From: JABMQB01 sp963666575
GTDB taxonomy: Bacteria; Bacteroidota; Bacteroidia; Bacteroidales; Prolixibacteraceae
NCBI GenBank assembly: GCA_963666575.2
Contig: CAXXYG010000012.1
Coordinates: forward strand, 62,001-126,000
Direction of reading: 5' to 3'
DNA: 64,000 nucleotides
Shown: positions 33,617-42,601 of the stretch, in pieces
Layout of the letters: every line of letters begins with the position of its first letter
Numbering within the stretch: the stretch's first letter is position 1
The notes under the pieces: generated by a model
The model's input: the letters and a program-made list of their open reading frames with translations, nothing else
Database searches by the model: none
Told to the model about the DNA's origin: nothing
Made by a program: the position numbers and the translations under genes

Positions 33617-33698
33617 AATATCCAACACCCAATAAGAAATAAGAAATTTAAAACAGGTACGATACAAGTTCTGAGTTGGATATTCCTTATTGGATATT
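33617..33698. repeat. Inverted AT-rich repeat upstream of the AraC gene
   Basis: AATATCCAA (33617-33625) is the inverse of TTGGATATT (33690-33698), and CCAATAAG (33629-33636) is the inverse of CTTATTGG (33686-33693). The same words recur in both arms, giving alternative pairings. It may be a small mobile-element remnant or dispersed repeat. The remainder of 33441-33733 shows no gene. Confidence 0.5.
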
Positions 33699-33733
33699 TT
33701 AGATTTATTTTCAGGGAAAAATTGATTTAGAAC

Positions 33734-33773
33734 AAAAAAGCCCCTGCTTGATTTATAAACAGAGGCTTTTTTT
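33734..33773 (-). terminator. Intrinsic terminator of the ilvDBN operon
   Basis: On the minus strand AAAAAAGCCTCTG pairs with CAGGGGCTTTTTT (one T-G pair) around a 13-base loop; it lies 14 bases past the ilvN stop. Confidence 0.85.
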
Positions 33774-33786
33774 ATATTCGTTTTTT

Positions 33787-34329
33787 TTATTCTATCGAAT
33801 CAAGAAAAGCATCTCTTTCTTTGAGGAATTCCGACAATCTTTCGATTGGGTCGCGCGTTATGGCCACCCTTCCTGAACGGATAAACTGCATCACTTTGTA
33901 TTTGTTCAAGTCATTAAACAATGCTTGTGTTTCTTCTTTATGCCCTGTTTTTTCGATGACTGTATATTCTCTGGTTATTTCAAGGATACGGGCACCAGCA
34001 TTGCGTACCATTTTTTCAATCTGGTCGCTGTCGTATAATGATTCGGTGCTTACTTTGTAAAGAGCAATCTCCTGATAAATCATTTCTTCGTTGGTATGGT
34101 AAAATGCTTTTAACACATCCACTTGTTTGTCGATTTGCCCAACCACTTTTATGGTTTGCGATTCGGTACTTTGAACCACTATTGTAAACTTAAAAATGCC
34201 AGGTATGGCCGATTCAGAAACAGTTAAACTGTCGATATTGATTTTACGGCGTGTAAAAACAATCGTGATCCGGGTTAATAAACCAATGTGGTTTTCTGAA
34301 TATATGGTAATTATAAATTCCTTTTTCAT
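33787..34329 (-). CDS. ilvN: Acetolactate synthase small (regulatory) subunit IlvN/IlvH
   Basis: 180 residues: an ACT domain at the N-terminus (TIYSENHIGLLTRITIVFTRRKINIDSLTV) and the second regulatory domain after residue 80. It gives feedback inhibition by valine and raises activity of IlvB. It starts 11 bases after the ilvB stop codon. Confidence 0.95.
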   Translation of the reverse strand: MKKEFIITIYSENHIGLLTRITIVFTRRKINIDSLTVSESAIPGIFKFTIVVQSTESQTIKVVGQIDKQVDVLKAFYHTNEEMIYQEIALYKVSTESLYDSDQIEKMVRNAGARILEITREYTVIEKTGHKEETQALFNDLNKYKVMQFIRSGRVAITRDPIERLSEFLKERDAFLDSIE

Positions 34330-34340
34330 TGTAATAAATT

Positions 34341-36038
34341 TTATGGTTCTAAAATTACGTCAGAAACAGAGGCTCCTGCCGGAACCATCGGAAATACGTT
34401 GTCTTCCATTTCAACAACTACCTCTAATAAATAAGGTCCATCGTGGTCAAGCATTTGCTGGATTCCTTTTGTGAGGTCTTCGCGTTTTTCAACTTTGTGC
34501 CCCGGGATTCCGAATCCATCAGCAATTTTAATAAAATTGGGATTTTGAAGTTCTGTAAAAGAGTACCTCTTTTCAAAAAAGAGTTGTTGCCATTGGCGTA
34601 CCATTCCAAGGAAATTATTATTCAGGATAACAATTTTTACCGGTAATTTATTTTGCCAGATAGTTCCCAATTCCTGAAGGGTCATTTGAAATCCGCCATC
34701 GCCGATAAATGCTATCACTGTTCGGTCAGGAGCTGCCAATTGTGCACCAATCGATGCTGGCAATCCAAATCCCATGGTCCCTAAGCCGCCTGATGTGACA
34801 TTACTTCGTGAATGTTTAAATCTAAAATAACGCGAGGCGATCATTTGTTGTTGCCCTACATCAGTTACCAAAATTGCCTCATGGTCAGTCAGCTCAGATG
34901 ATATCCGAACGGCTTCTCCCATTGTAAGCCCCTCTTTTGTAGGATAAATATCTTTATTGATGACTTTTTCTTTTTCAATTTCATCGCATTTCCTGAATTC
35001 AGCCAGCCATTCTGAATGGTCATTTTTATTTACTAATTCATTCAGTAGTGCCAATGATTTTTTTGAATTACCAATAACAGCTACATCTGCTTTGATAATT
35101 TTATTTATTTCTGCCGGGTCGATTTCTAAATGAATAACTTTAGCTTTAATGGCGTATTCGCTTACTTTTCCTGTAACCCTGTCATCGAATCGCATACCAA
35201 CAGCAATGATTACATCAGCCTCGTTGGTCAATAAATTAGGTCCATAATTTCCATGCATACCTAACATACCAACATTTAATGGATGTTCGGTAGGGAAACC
35301 TGAAAGGCCAAGTAATGTCCAAGCCGCCGGAATTCCTGATTTTTCGATAAATTCCTGAAATTCTTTTTCGGCATTGCCTAAAATTACGCCTTGTCCAAAC
35401 AGAACCAATGGTTTTTTGGCTTCATTAATAATGGCGGCAGCTTCTTTTATTTTGTCAATAATAACTGGTGATTCAGGAACATAACTACGAATTTTCCGGC
35501 ATTTTTTATATTCAAAATCAATTTCACCAAATTGAGCATCTTTGGTAATGTCGAGAAGTACTGGTCCCGGGCGTCCTGATTGAGCAATGTAAAATGCCTG
35601 GGCAATGGCCTCCGGAATTTCTTCGGGACTTGTTACCTGATAATTCCATTTAGTGACAGGCATTGATATCCCAACCACATCCGATTCTTGAAAAGCATCA
35701 GTGCCAAGGAGGGGAGAAACAACTTGTCCGGTAATACAAACCAAAGGGACAGAATCAATCATTGCATCAGCAATTCCTGTGATAAGGTTAGTTGCTCCGG
35801 GCCCTGAAGTGGCGAAACAAACACCCGCTTTTCCCTTAACTTTGGCATAACCTTCGGCTGCATGCACAGCTCCTTGTTCGTGCCTTGTTAAAATATGTTT
35901 TACTTTTTTGTCGTAATCGTATAATGCATCATAAATGGGCATTATTGCTCCGCCGGGATAGCCAAAAATGGTATCAACGCCTTCTTCCAATAATGAAAGA
36001 ATTACAGCTTCCGACCCGGTTATTTTCTTTTTTGCCAT
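34341..36038 (-). CDS. ilvB: Acetolactate synthase large (catalytic) subunit IlvB
   Basis: 565 residues, ThDP-dependent. GYPGGAIMPIYDAL (N-terminal), the catalytic Glu in TRHEQGAVHAAEGYA, and the ThDP site GDGGFQMTLQEL...NN are all present. It condenses two pyruvates (valine/leucine) or pyruvate with 2-oxobutyrate (isoleucine). It lies 20 bases after ilvD. Confidence 0.97.
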   Translation of the reverse strand: MAKKKITGSEAVILSLLEEGVDTIFGYPGGAIMPIYDALYDYDKKVKHILTRHEQGAVHAAEGYAKVKGKAGVCFATSGPGATNLITGIADAMIDSVPLVCITGQVVSPLLGTDAFQESDVVGISMPVTKWNYQVTSPEEIPEAIAQAFYIAQSGRPGPVLLDITKDAQFGEIDFEYKKCRKIRSYVPESPVIIDKIKEAAAIINEAKKPLVLFGQGVILGNAEKEFQEFIEKSGIPAAWTLLGLSGFPTEHPLNVGMLGMHGNYGPNLLTNEADVIIAVGMRFDDRVTGKVSEYAIKAKVIHLEIDPAEINKIIKADVAVIGNSKKSLALLNELVNKNDHSEWLAEFRKCDEIEKEKVINKDIYPTKEGLTMGEAVRISSELTDHEAILVTDVGQQQMIASRYFRFKHSRSNVTSGGLGTMGFGLPASIGAQLAAPDRTVIAFIGDGGFQMTLQELGTIWQNKLPVKIVILNNNFLGMVRQWQQLFFEKRYSFTELQNPNFIKIADGFGIPGHKVEKREDLTKGIQQMLDHDGPYLLEVVVEMEDNVFPMVPAGASVSDVILEP

Positions 36039-36058
36039 GTATATAGTTTGTGAAATTT

Positions 36059-37891
36059 CTAATCAATTAATCTTACTGCACCTTTATCTGCTGAAGATAC
36101 CAAACTGGCATAAGCTTTTAAGGCTTTTGTTATTTTTCTTTTCCGAGGGCCTGGCTGAAAAGCTTGATTACCTTTTGCCACTTCATCAGCCCTTCTTTTT
36201 TCAAGCTCTTCTTCCGAAATTAAAAGGTTTATTTTCCTTTCAGGAATATCTATTTCTATGGGATCACCATTTTTAACTAAGCCAATAGCTCCACCACCGG
36301 CAGCTTCGGGTGAAACATGCCCGATTGATAATCCTGAGGTTCCTCCTGAAAAACGCCCATCGGTAATTAAAGCACAAGCTTTGTCTAGTTTTACTGCTTT
36401 TAAGTACGAAGTTGGGTAAAGCATTTCCTGCATCCCTGGGCCACCTTTAGGGCCTTCGTACCGAATAACAACTACATCGCCAGCCTTCACTGCATCGCCC
36501 AAAATACCATTAACCGCATCATCCTGCGAGTTAAATACTTTGGCTGTTCCTTTAAATTTATATACCGAAGGATCGACACCAGCTGTTTTAACTATACATC
36601 CGTCTTTAGCAATATTGCCATATAAGATGCCTAAACCACCATCTTTACTGTAAGCATTATTTATATCGCGGATGCAGCCGTTTTTTCTGTCGAGATCAAG
36701 TTCGCGGTAATAATTTTCCTGCGAACCCATAATCAGATTACGCCTGCCATCACCAGGGGCTGATTTATATTTTTTAATTGCTTCTTCTGAAGCAGATTCC
36801 AATGTTACGTCAAATTCGGCAATGGCTTGTTTTAATGTCCTGCGGTCAACACGTGAAACATCAGTACTAAGCAAACCTCCTTTATCTAATTCAGCAAGGA
36901 TTGATAAAATTCCTCCAGCCCTGTTTACGTCCTGCACATGGTACGATGAACTTGGTGATACTTTACACAGGTTTGGAGTTATCCGTGATAATTTATCAAT
37001 ATCCTGCATCGTAAAGTCAACTTCAGCTTCGTGCGCAATTGCCAATAGGTGAAGTACAGTATTGGTCGAACCTCCCATTGCAATATCCAGTTTCATGGCA
37101 TTCATGAAAGCATCGCGTGTTGCAATACTGCGTGGTAACACCGATTGGTCGCCATCATTATAATATGCATATGTAGCATCGACAATACGGTCGGCAGCTT
37201 CTTCGAATAGTTTAATACGGTTTTTGTGTGTGGCAACTATTGTTCCGTTGCCCGGTAATGCAATACCAATTGCTTCGGCAAGGCAGTTCATTGAGTTGGC
37301 AGTAAACATACCCGAACATGAACCACAAGTTGGGCAGGCATTTTGTTCAACCTGGGCCAGGTATGAATCACTTACACTATCATCGGCGGCCATTACCATG
37401 GCATCAACAAGGTCAAGTTTTTTACCGTCAACATCACCGGCTTCCATAGGGCCACCTGATACAAAAATTGCAGGGATATTTAACCGCATGGCAGCCATCA
37501 TCATTCCCGGTGTAATTTTGTCACAGTTCGAAATACATACCATAGCATCAACAGCATGGCCGTTACACATGTACTCAACACTGTCGGCAATAACATCGCG
37601 CGAAGGGAGGGAATACAACATTCCATCGTGGCCCATGGCAATTCCATCATCAATAGCAATGGTATTAAATTCGGCAGCAAAACATCCTTTACTTTCAATA
37701 ATTTTTTTTATGTCTTGCCCTATATTATGTAAGTGGGCATGGCCAGGTACAAATTGTGTAAATGAATTAACAATTGCAATTACCGGTTTTCCGAAGTGTT
37801 CTTCTTTCATCCCGTTAGCGCGCCAGAGGCTCCTGGCACCAGCCATTTTGCGGCCTTGTGTTGTTGTATTACTGCGTAGTGGAATTTGCAT
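36059..37891 (-). CDS. ilvD: Dihydroxy-acid dehydratase IlvD
   Basis: 610 residues, Fe-S dehydratase of the third step. CISNCDKITPGM and CPTCGSCSGMFTANSMNC carry cluster cysteines; ITDGRFSGGTSGLSIGHVSPE is the conserved C-terminal active-site region. First structural gene after the ilv attenuator. Confidence 0.97.
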   Translation of the reverse strand: MQIPLRSNTTTQGRKMAGARSLWRANGMKEEHFGKPVIAIVNSFTQFVPGHAHLHNIGQDIKKIIESKGCFAAEFNTIAIDDGIAMGHDGMLYSLPSRDVIADSVEYMCNGHAVDAMVCISNCDKITPGMMMAAMRLNIPAIFVSGGPMEAGDVDGKKLDLVDAMVMAADDSVSDSYLAQVEQNACPTCGSCSGMFTANSMNCLAEAIGIALPGNGTIVATHKNRIKLFEEAADRIVDATYAYYNDGDQSVLPRSIATRDAFMNAMKLDIAMGGSTNTVLHLLAIAHEAEVDFTMQDIDKLSRITPNLCKVSPSSSYHVQDVNRAGGILSILAELDKGGLLSTDVSRVDRRTLKQAIAEFDVTLESASEEAIKKYKSAPGDGRRNLIMGSQENYYRELDLDRKNGCIRDINNAYSKDGGLGILYGNIAKDGCIVKTAGVDPSVYKFKGTAKVFNSQDDAVNGILGDAVKAGDVVVIRYEGPKGGPGMQEMLYPTSYLKAVKLDKACALITDGRFSGGTSGLSIGHVSPEAAGGGAIGLVKNGDPIEIDIPERKINLLISEEELEKRRADEVAKGNQAFQPGPRKRKITKALKAYASLVSSADKGAVRLID

Positions 37892-37922
37892 ACCTTTTTG
37901 TCTTAAATTATCTGTTTTTCAT

Positions 37923-37956
37923 TAAAAAAGCCTTTCTCGTTTTATTGAGAAAGGCT
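37923..37956 (-). terminator. Attenuator terminator of the ilvDBN operon
   Basis: On the minus strand AGCCTTTCTC (37956 to 37947) pairs perfectly with GAGAAAGGCT (37938 to 37929) around an 8-base loop and is followed by T6. An identical copy of the 3' arm, GAGAAAGGCT, lies upstream at 37995-37986 over the leader peptide's end and can capture the 5' arm as antiterminator. Confidence 0.92.
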
Positions 37957-37983
37957 CGAAATATTTTGTTTCTACACAATAGT

Positions 37984-38052
37984 TTAGCCTTTCTCAGATT
38001 TTCCAAGAATTACGACGACCACGACTAGAATATATGTAGAAAATAACTTCAT
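37984..38052 (-). CDS. ilv operon leader peptide (Val/Ile/Leu run, 22 residues)
   Basis: Minus-strand ORF from ATG 38052 to TAA 37984. Its middle reads YILVVVVVILG: five consecutive Val codons flanked by Ile and Leu, i.e. all three end products of the operon. The last codons overlap the antiterminator segment (37986-37995), so a ribosome that reaches the stop hides this segment and lets the terminator form, while one stalled on Val/Ile/Leu leaves it free. Confidence 0.92.
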   Translation of the reverse strand: MKLFSTYILVVVVVILGKSEKG

Positions 38053-38080
38053 AAAACTGTTTTGTTTTTTTCTTCTTTGG

Positions 38081-38110
38081 CAAATGTAAAAATTATAATC
38101 AAAAAGCAAA
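38081..38110 (-). promoter_or_regulatory. Bacteroidota promoter of the ilv leader transcript
   Basis: On the minus strand TTTG (38110-38107), an 18-base spacer, then TACATTTG (38088-38081), matching the -33/-7 consensus TTTG and TAnnTTTG. The leader ATG follows 29 bases downstream. Confidence 0.7.
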
Positions 38111-38444
38111 ATGATTTGAAAGTAAAAATGTACTTTTTACATAAAATTTAAAGACAGAATAAGAAATTGCTTATAAATTCGTGTTTGAATTGGGCGTTTT
38201 TGTGGCAATCTTACTTTTGGATTGATAGTTTTTATCTTATAAAACTTATAATGTGTAAGAGGGCAGTGATTATTATGTAAGATTGGTCTGCCAATAAATC
38301 TCAAATTTGGTTTTATAATGTTTGTTAAATTTAATACAGGTAAATGTTTTTTAATTTTCTGATTTTATGTATTTTAAAGCTTATTAATGAGGGTGTTGGG
38401 TTGAAATTCCTTATCTTTAAGAATAATTGAAAACAGTTTATGCC
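38111..38444. other. Intergenic region between ilv promoter and plug gene
   Basis: No gene seen in this AT-rich stretch. A 7-bp AT hairpin (gtaaaaa/tttttac) lies near 38125. The promoter of the plug-domain gene must lie here, but I find no exact TAnnTTTG. Confidence 0.4.
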
Positions 38445-39137
38445 ATGGTTCTAAAAATAAGAAGTTTAAAAGTGGGAATATTGATACTTTTTGTATCATT
38501 TTTATGTAGCCCTGTGTTGGGTCAAAAAAGGTACATTCAAGGGCAAGTAACAACATTTGATAGTATTCCGTTGATTAATGCAAGTGTTATTGTAAAAAGC
38601 AGTAAACAGGAAGTTAAAACCGACTCAATGGGATTTTTTTATGTCGATTGTGAGGAAAAAGATAAGTTACGGGTAAGTGCTTATGGTTTTATATCATCGA
38701 CGGCAAAAGTAGTAAGTACAACAAAACTTGCTTTAATTAATTTAACCTTAAAAGAGGGTGACAAATGGCGTGATTTGGCTGTAGGTTATGGGCATGTCAG
38801 AGATAAAGAAAAATTATTTGCGGTTTCTTCGTTAAAAGAAGAGGATTTTGATTATTCACGTTTTTCAACATTGGCTGACGCCATACGAGGACGTTTCCCT
38901 GGAGTAACAATTAGCGGTAATTGTGTAATAGTACGAGGAAAAGAATCATTTGGCGCCAGTAATTGTGCATTGGTTGTAATTGATGGTATTGCAAAAGGGA
39001 GTTCGATAGCTGGAATTTCGCCCTACTATGTAGCTAGAATCAGCTTTTTGAAAGATGCTTCGGCTGCTGCTTATGGTTCACAAGGGGCTAATGGTGTTGT
39101 GCTGATTGAAACAAAAAGGGGAGTAGATAGCGAATAA
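38445..39137 (+). CDS. Orphan TonB plug-domain protein (SusC N-terminus without barrel)
   Basis: 230 residues. A signal peptide (about 1-25, ending PVLGQ) precedes a carboxypeptidase-D regulatory-like domain (YIQGQVTTFDSIPLINASV) and a SusC-type plug: LADAIRGRFPGVTISG, IVRGKESFGASNCALVVIDG, FLKDASAAAYGSQGANGVV. It ends at the plug, with a stop and a terminator, so there is no beta-barrel. Start chosen at ATG 38445; an in-frame TTG lies 18 bases upstream. It may be secreted to the periplasm to bind TonB or a barrel partner, or be a stable remnant. Confidence 0.85.
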   Translation: MVLKIRSLKVGILILFVSFLCSPVLGQKRYIQGQVTTFDSIPLINASVIVKSSKQEVKTDSMGFFYVDCEEKDKLRVSAYGFISSTAKVVSTTKLALINLTLKEGDKWRDLAVGYGHVRDKEKLFAVSSLKEEDFDYSRFSTLADAIRGRFPGVTISGNCVIVRGKESFGASNCALVVIDGIAKGSSIAGISPYYVARISFLKDASAAAYGSQGANGVVLIETKRGVDSE

Positions 39138-39157
39138 ATAATATAACCTTTAATATT

Positions 39158-39193
39158 AAAAAGGGGCAGGTTGTAAAAAACCTGCCCCTTTTT
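39158..39193. terminator. Bidirectional terminator between plug gene and beta-galactosidase
   Basis: AAAAAGGGGCAGG (39158-39170) pairs perfectly with CCTGCCCCTTTTT (39181-39193) around a 10-base loop, serving the two convergent genes. Confidence 0.92.
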
Positions 39194-39211
39194 ATTTAAT
39201 TCCGAATGGAT

Positions 39212-42200
39212 TTATTTTAAAATACCACTTGTTGCTTTTGTATATGGTTTAATTGAATAACTGAATTCAGCTTTTTCTGCTTTTAACAAATAACGGTCCA
39301 TAGGTGGAGGGCCACAACTTCCACCGCCTAATCCACAATGTGCCATATCTATTGAAAGAATTGTTTCATCTCTTTTTACAAGTTCATATGGATGATTAGC
39401 TTTATCTAAATCGATAGCTGTATAATGTAAAGCACTAAAATTCATTAGGTCTTTCGAAGCGACAACTATTCCAATTCCGTTATGATTACTAACTGAGAAA
39501 CTGCGAACATCAGAGCGGTTGCCACAATCCTGTGGGCGGATGTATGGAACAAACATATCATTGACTGTTGTTTCATATAAACCAATTGATGCAGCTCTTT
39601 TTCTGTCGGAATAATTTTCGAATGGGCCAGCACCAAAGTATTCTACTTTTTCGAAACCAGCTGGCATGTTTATTACAAAACCTAGTTTTGGTAACGGCCA
39701 ATCGGCTTCGTCGGGTGAAAATGAATTTGTTATATCGATGGAACCGTCTCCGTATACAAGATATGTTGTTTGAGTTACTACAGAATATCCTCCGGTTGCT
39801 GATGATTTTATTTCGACTGAAATTTTTACTGTTTTATCATTTAGTTTTTGGGCAGTAAATGAATTAACTGTAGTTGTTAAGTTATGAAGTCCGGCTTTGA
39901 TCCATTTTGGACCAGGGCCAAATCCGAAAATATAATCATTATCAACAGGAGCCCTGAAAACATTCAGCATTGGGCCAGCAACAACCGATTTTTTTTCTTC
40001 GGGCCAATAAACCATTTTGGGTTTTGGGGCTGTTTCACTTTTTGATTTCGGTTCTGTGTTAATAACCTTTGTATTAAAATACTCTAACATTGTTATCGTT
40101 CCAACCTCTTTATTAAATACAGCTGAAAAATTATCCCCGGTTATAAATACTTCCTTGCCTGATTCGTAAAAAAATAAATCAGCCATTTTAGAAATATCAA
40201 CAGGTTTTGTTTCTGGAACAGAAAATGGAATTTTAAATTGTTCAGTTGCTACAATATGCCCGATTTTTGCCCACTCAGTATCTGTTTTTAAGGTGAGTTT
40301 CACTTTCATGAAATACTCGCTGCCAGCAGTTAAATCAGGTTTTTCAAAAGGAATTGAAATTTCTTTTGAATCTCCGGGTGCCAGGTCAATAGCATGCATG
40401 CCACTGGCTTGAACAATTTTGCCGTTTTTCACCAATTCCCAATTTATATTAAAATGGTTGAGGTTAATAAACTGGTATTTATTAGTAATTTTTATTTTTC
40501 CTGATAATAAATCAACAGCCTCGAAACTTACATATTGGTATACCTTTTTCATCTCCTCCATTTTAGGAGTTACCTGACGGTCGGGAGTTGTAAGCCCGTT
40601 TATGCAGAAATTTAAATCGTTGGGATAGTCATCAAAATCTCCTCCATAAGCATAGTAATATTCACCATCTTTTCCCGGAACAGGTATTTGTAAACCCTGG
40701 TCAACCCAGTCCCAAATACAGCCACCAATTAAGCGTTTATGTTTTTCTACTACATCCCAATATTCTTGCAGATTCCCAACGGCATTTCCCATAGCGTGGG
40801 CATATTCGCACATAAAAAATGGTTTTGGATTATCTTTGGCGCCGGTTTCGTCTAACCATTCAACTTTTGGATACATAACCGATTCTATATCGGCAATTTT
40901 ATTGTACCGTTCGTAATGAATTGGCCGTTCGTAATCTGTTTGTTTGATAGCATTATAACACGCTTCAAAGTTTACTCCAGGGCCAGCTTCATTTCCTAAC
41001 GACCACATAATTATTGATGGGTGGTTTTTGTCTCGTTCAACCATACTCATCACACGGTCGACATGTGCTTTTTCCCAGCGCACATCGTGCCCCAGCGATT
41101 CTTTGCCATATCCCATTCCATGTGATTCAATGTTTGCTTCGTCAACCACATAAATACCGTGGATGTCGCATAACTTGTAAAAATCAGGATGGTCGGGGTA
41201 GTGGCAGGTGCGTACTGTATTGACATTAAATTGTTTAAAAAGTTCAATGTCACGCCACATACTTTCAAGTGTAATGTATCTCCCTGTTATTGGATCGTGT
41301 TCATGGCGGTTTACTCCTTTCAGAAGTACACTTTTACCGTTAATCCATAATTGTTGGTCACGAATTTCGATTTTGCGGAACCCAAAAGGAGTTGATAATA
41401 CCTCGGTTGTTTTGCCATTATTATTTTTTAATACAAAAACTACCTGGTAAAGATTGGGTATTTCAGCCGACCATAATTCAGGATTCTCGATACTTACTGA
41501 TTTTGTTATTTTTAAATTTTTGTCAGTGGGGACATCTTCAAAAGAGAAAGTGAGTAGTGGATTTGAAGTATTAAAATCTTCACCGAATTTTGTCAGGAAG
41601 GTTTCGCAGGTTTGAGAGCCGGAGCCTCCAAAATTGCGGAATGTATAATCAATATTTAAGTCAGCTTTAGAAAAATTGTCTGCAAAAACACTTTTAACAG
41701 AAAAATCCCATAAGTGGATTTTTGGAACAGCATACAGGTATACATCGCGGTATATACCGCTAAGCCTCCAGAAGTCCTGATCTTCAAGATAACTGCCATC
41801 ACTCCAGCGATAAACTTCAACAGCCAGAATGTTTTTTCCTGAAACCAGGTATTTTGTAATGTCAAATTCGGCAGGGGTCATACTTCCCTGGCTATAGCCA
41901 ACTTTTTCCCCGTTTACCCATACATAAAAGGCACTTTTTACGCCGGCAAAATGGAGGATTATTTCTTTCCCATCCCATTTCTGAGGAATCTCAAAATCAC
42001 GGCGGTAAGAACCAACCGGGTTTGGAAGTTCATTTTTTGTGTACGATTCGTGTAATTTGCCTTTTACTGTTTCTTCAGGTACATCATCCATTATAAATGG
42101 AGGATTTTTAGCAAACGGATAAGTTACATTGGTATAGATGGGTTTGCCGTATCCCTTCAACTGCCAGTTTGATGGTACCTCGATATTGTCCCAAACATTT

Positions 42201-42469
42201 ACATTAAAATCGGTTTTGTAAAAATCTAAAGGCCGGAGGTTTGGGTGTTTTACCCAGTTAAATTTCCATGTGCCATTTAAATTTAATCGTAAAGGAGAAT
42301 TAAATGGAATATCGTTTATCGCTTGTTCAACTGTTTGGTATGGTACAGAATGAGCATGAGCTTCTTCCTTGTTAATTCCAATTACCTGTTCGTTTTCCCA
42401 ATCGTTTTGTGCATTTGATGGCATAAAAAGTACCAGAACGGAGATCAGGATAAGCGCAATTGTTTTCAT
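39212..42469 (-). CDS. Secreted GH2 beta-galactosidase (LacZ-like)
   Basis: 1085 residues with signal peptide (cleaved after PSNAQ, about residue 21). Glycoside hydrolase family 2 layout: sugar-binding domain, immunoglobulin-like domain, TIM barrel, then beta-sandwich and small-chain domain. The acid/base Glu is E494 in SLGNEAGPG and the nucleophile E555 in CEYAHAMGN. GVNRHEHDP and TCHYPDHPDF are also conserved. Acts in the periplasm or outside on beta-galactosides. It follows susD but a terminator lies between, so it may be separately transcribed. Confidence 0.95.
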   Translation of the reverse strand: MKTIALILISVLVLFMPSNAQNDWENEQVIGINKEEAHAHSVPYQTVEQAINDIPFNSPLRLNLNGTWKFNWVKHPNLRPLDFYKTDFNVNVWDNIEVPSNWQLKGYGKPIYTNVTYPFAKNPPFIMDDVPEETVKGKLHESYTKNELPNPVGSYRRDFEIPQKWDGKEIILHFAGVKSAFYVWVNGEKVGYSQGSMTPAEFDITKYLVSGKNILAVEVYRWSDGSYLEDQDFWRLSGIYRDVYLYAVPKIHLWDFSVKSVFADNFSKADLNIDYTFRNFGGSGSQTCETFLTKFGEDFNTSNPLLTFSFEDVPTDKNLKITKSVSIENPELWSAEIPNLYQVVFVLKNNNGKTTEVLSTPFGFRKIEIRDQQLWINGKSVLLKGVNRHEHDPITGRYITLESMWRDIELFKQFNVNTVRTCHYPDHPDFYKLCDIHGIYVVDEANIESHGMGYGKESLGHDVRWEKAHVDRVMSMVERDKNHPSIIMWSLGNEAGPGVNFEACYNAIKQTDYERPIHYERYNKIADIESVMYPKVEWLDETGAKDNPKPFFMCEYAHAMGNAVGNLQEYWDVVEKHKRLIGGCIWDWVDQGLQIPVPGKDGEYYYAYGGDFDDYPNDLNFCINGLTTPDRQVTPKMEEMKKVYQYVSFEAVDLLSGKIKITNKYQFINLNHFNINWELVKNGKIVQASGMHAIDLAPGDSKEISIPFEKPDLTAGSEYFMKVKLTLKTDTEWAKIGHIVATEQFKIPFSVPETKPVDISKMADLFFYESGKEVFITGDNFSAVFNKEVGTITMLEYFNTKVINTEPKSKSETAPKPKMVYWPEEKKSVVAGPMLNVFRAPVDNDYIFGFGPGPKWIKAGLHNLTTTVNSFTAQKLNDKTVKISVEIKSSATGGYSVVTQTTYLVYGDGSIDITNSFSPDEADWPLPKLGFVINMPAGFEKVEYFGAGPFENYSDRKRAASIGLYETTVNDMFVPYIRPQDCGNRSDVRSFSVSNHNGIGIVVASKDLMNFSALHYTAIDLDKANHPYELVKRDETILSIDMAHCGLGGGSCGPPPMDRYLLKAEKAEFSYSIKPYTKATSGILK

Positions 42470-42537
42470 TTTTTTAGATTTAGGTTAATTCTGATATAAG
42501 AATAGTAATTTATATATTATCCTTCAGAATAATTTTG

Positions 42538-42578
42538 AAAAAAAAAGTTGGCTTAGAGAATCCAGAGCCAACTTTTTT
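42538..42578 (-). terminator. Intrinsic terminator after susD
   Basis: On the minus strand AAGTTGGCT pairs with AGCCAACTT around a 12-base loop and continues into a long T-run. It lies 24 bases past the susD stop. Confidence 0.88.
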
Positions 42579-42601
42579 CTACTATTTAAAACTAAACTAT
42601 T

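Noticed and set aside
37224..37925. 233-codon plus-strand frame opposite ilvD
   Set aside because: It is antisense to the conserved ilvD and carries no motif; its length reflects codon bias on the other strand.
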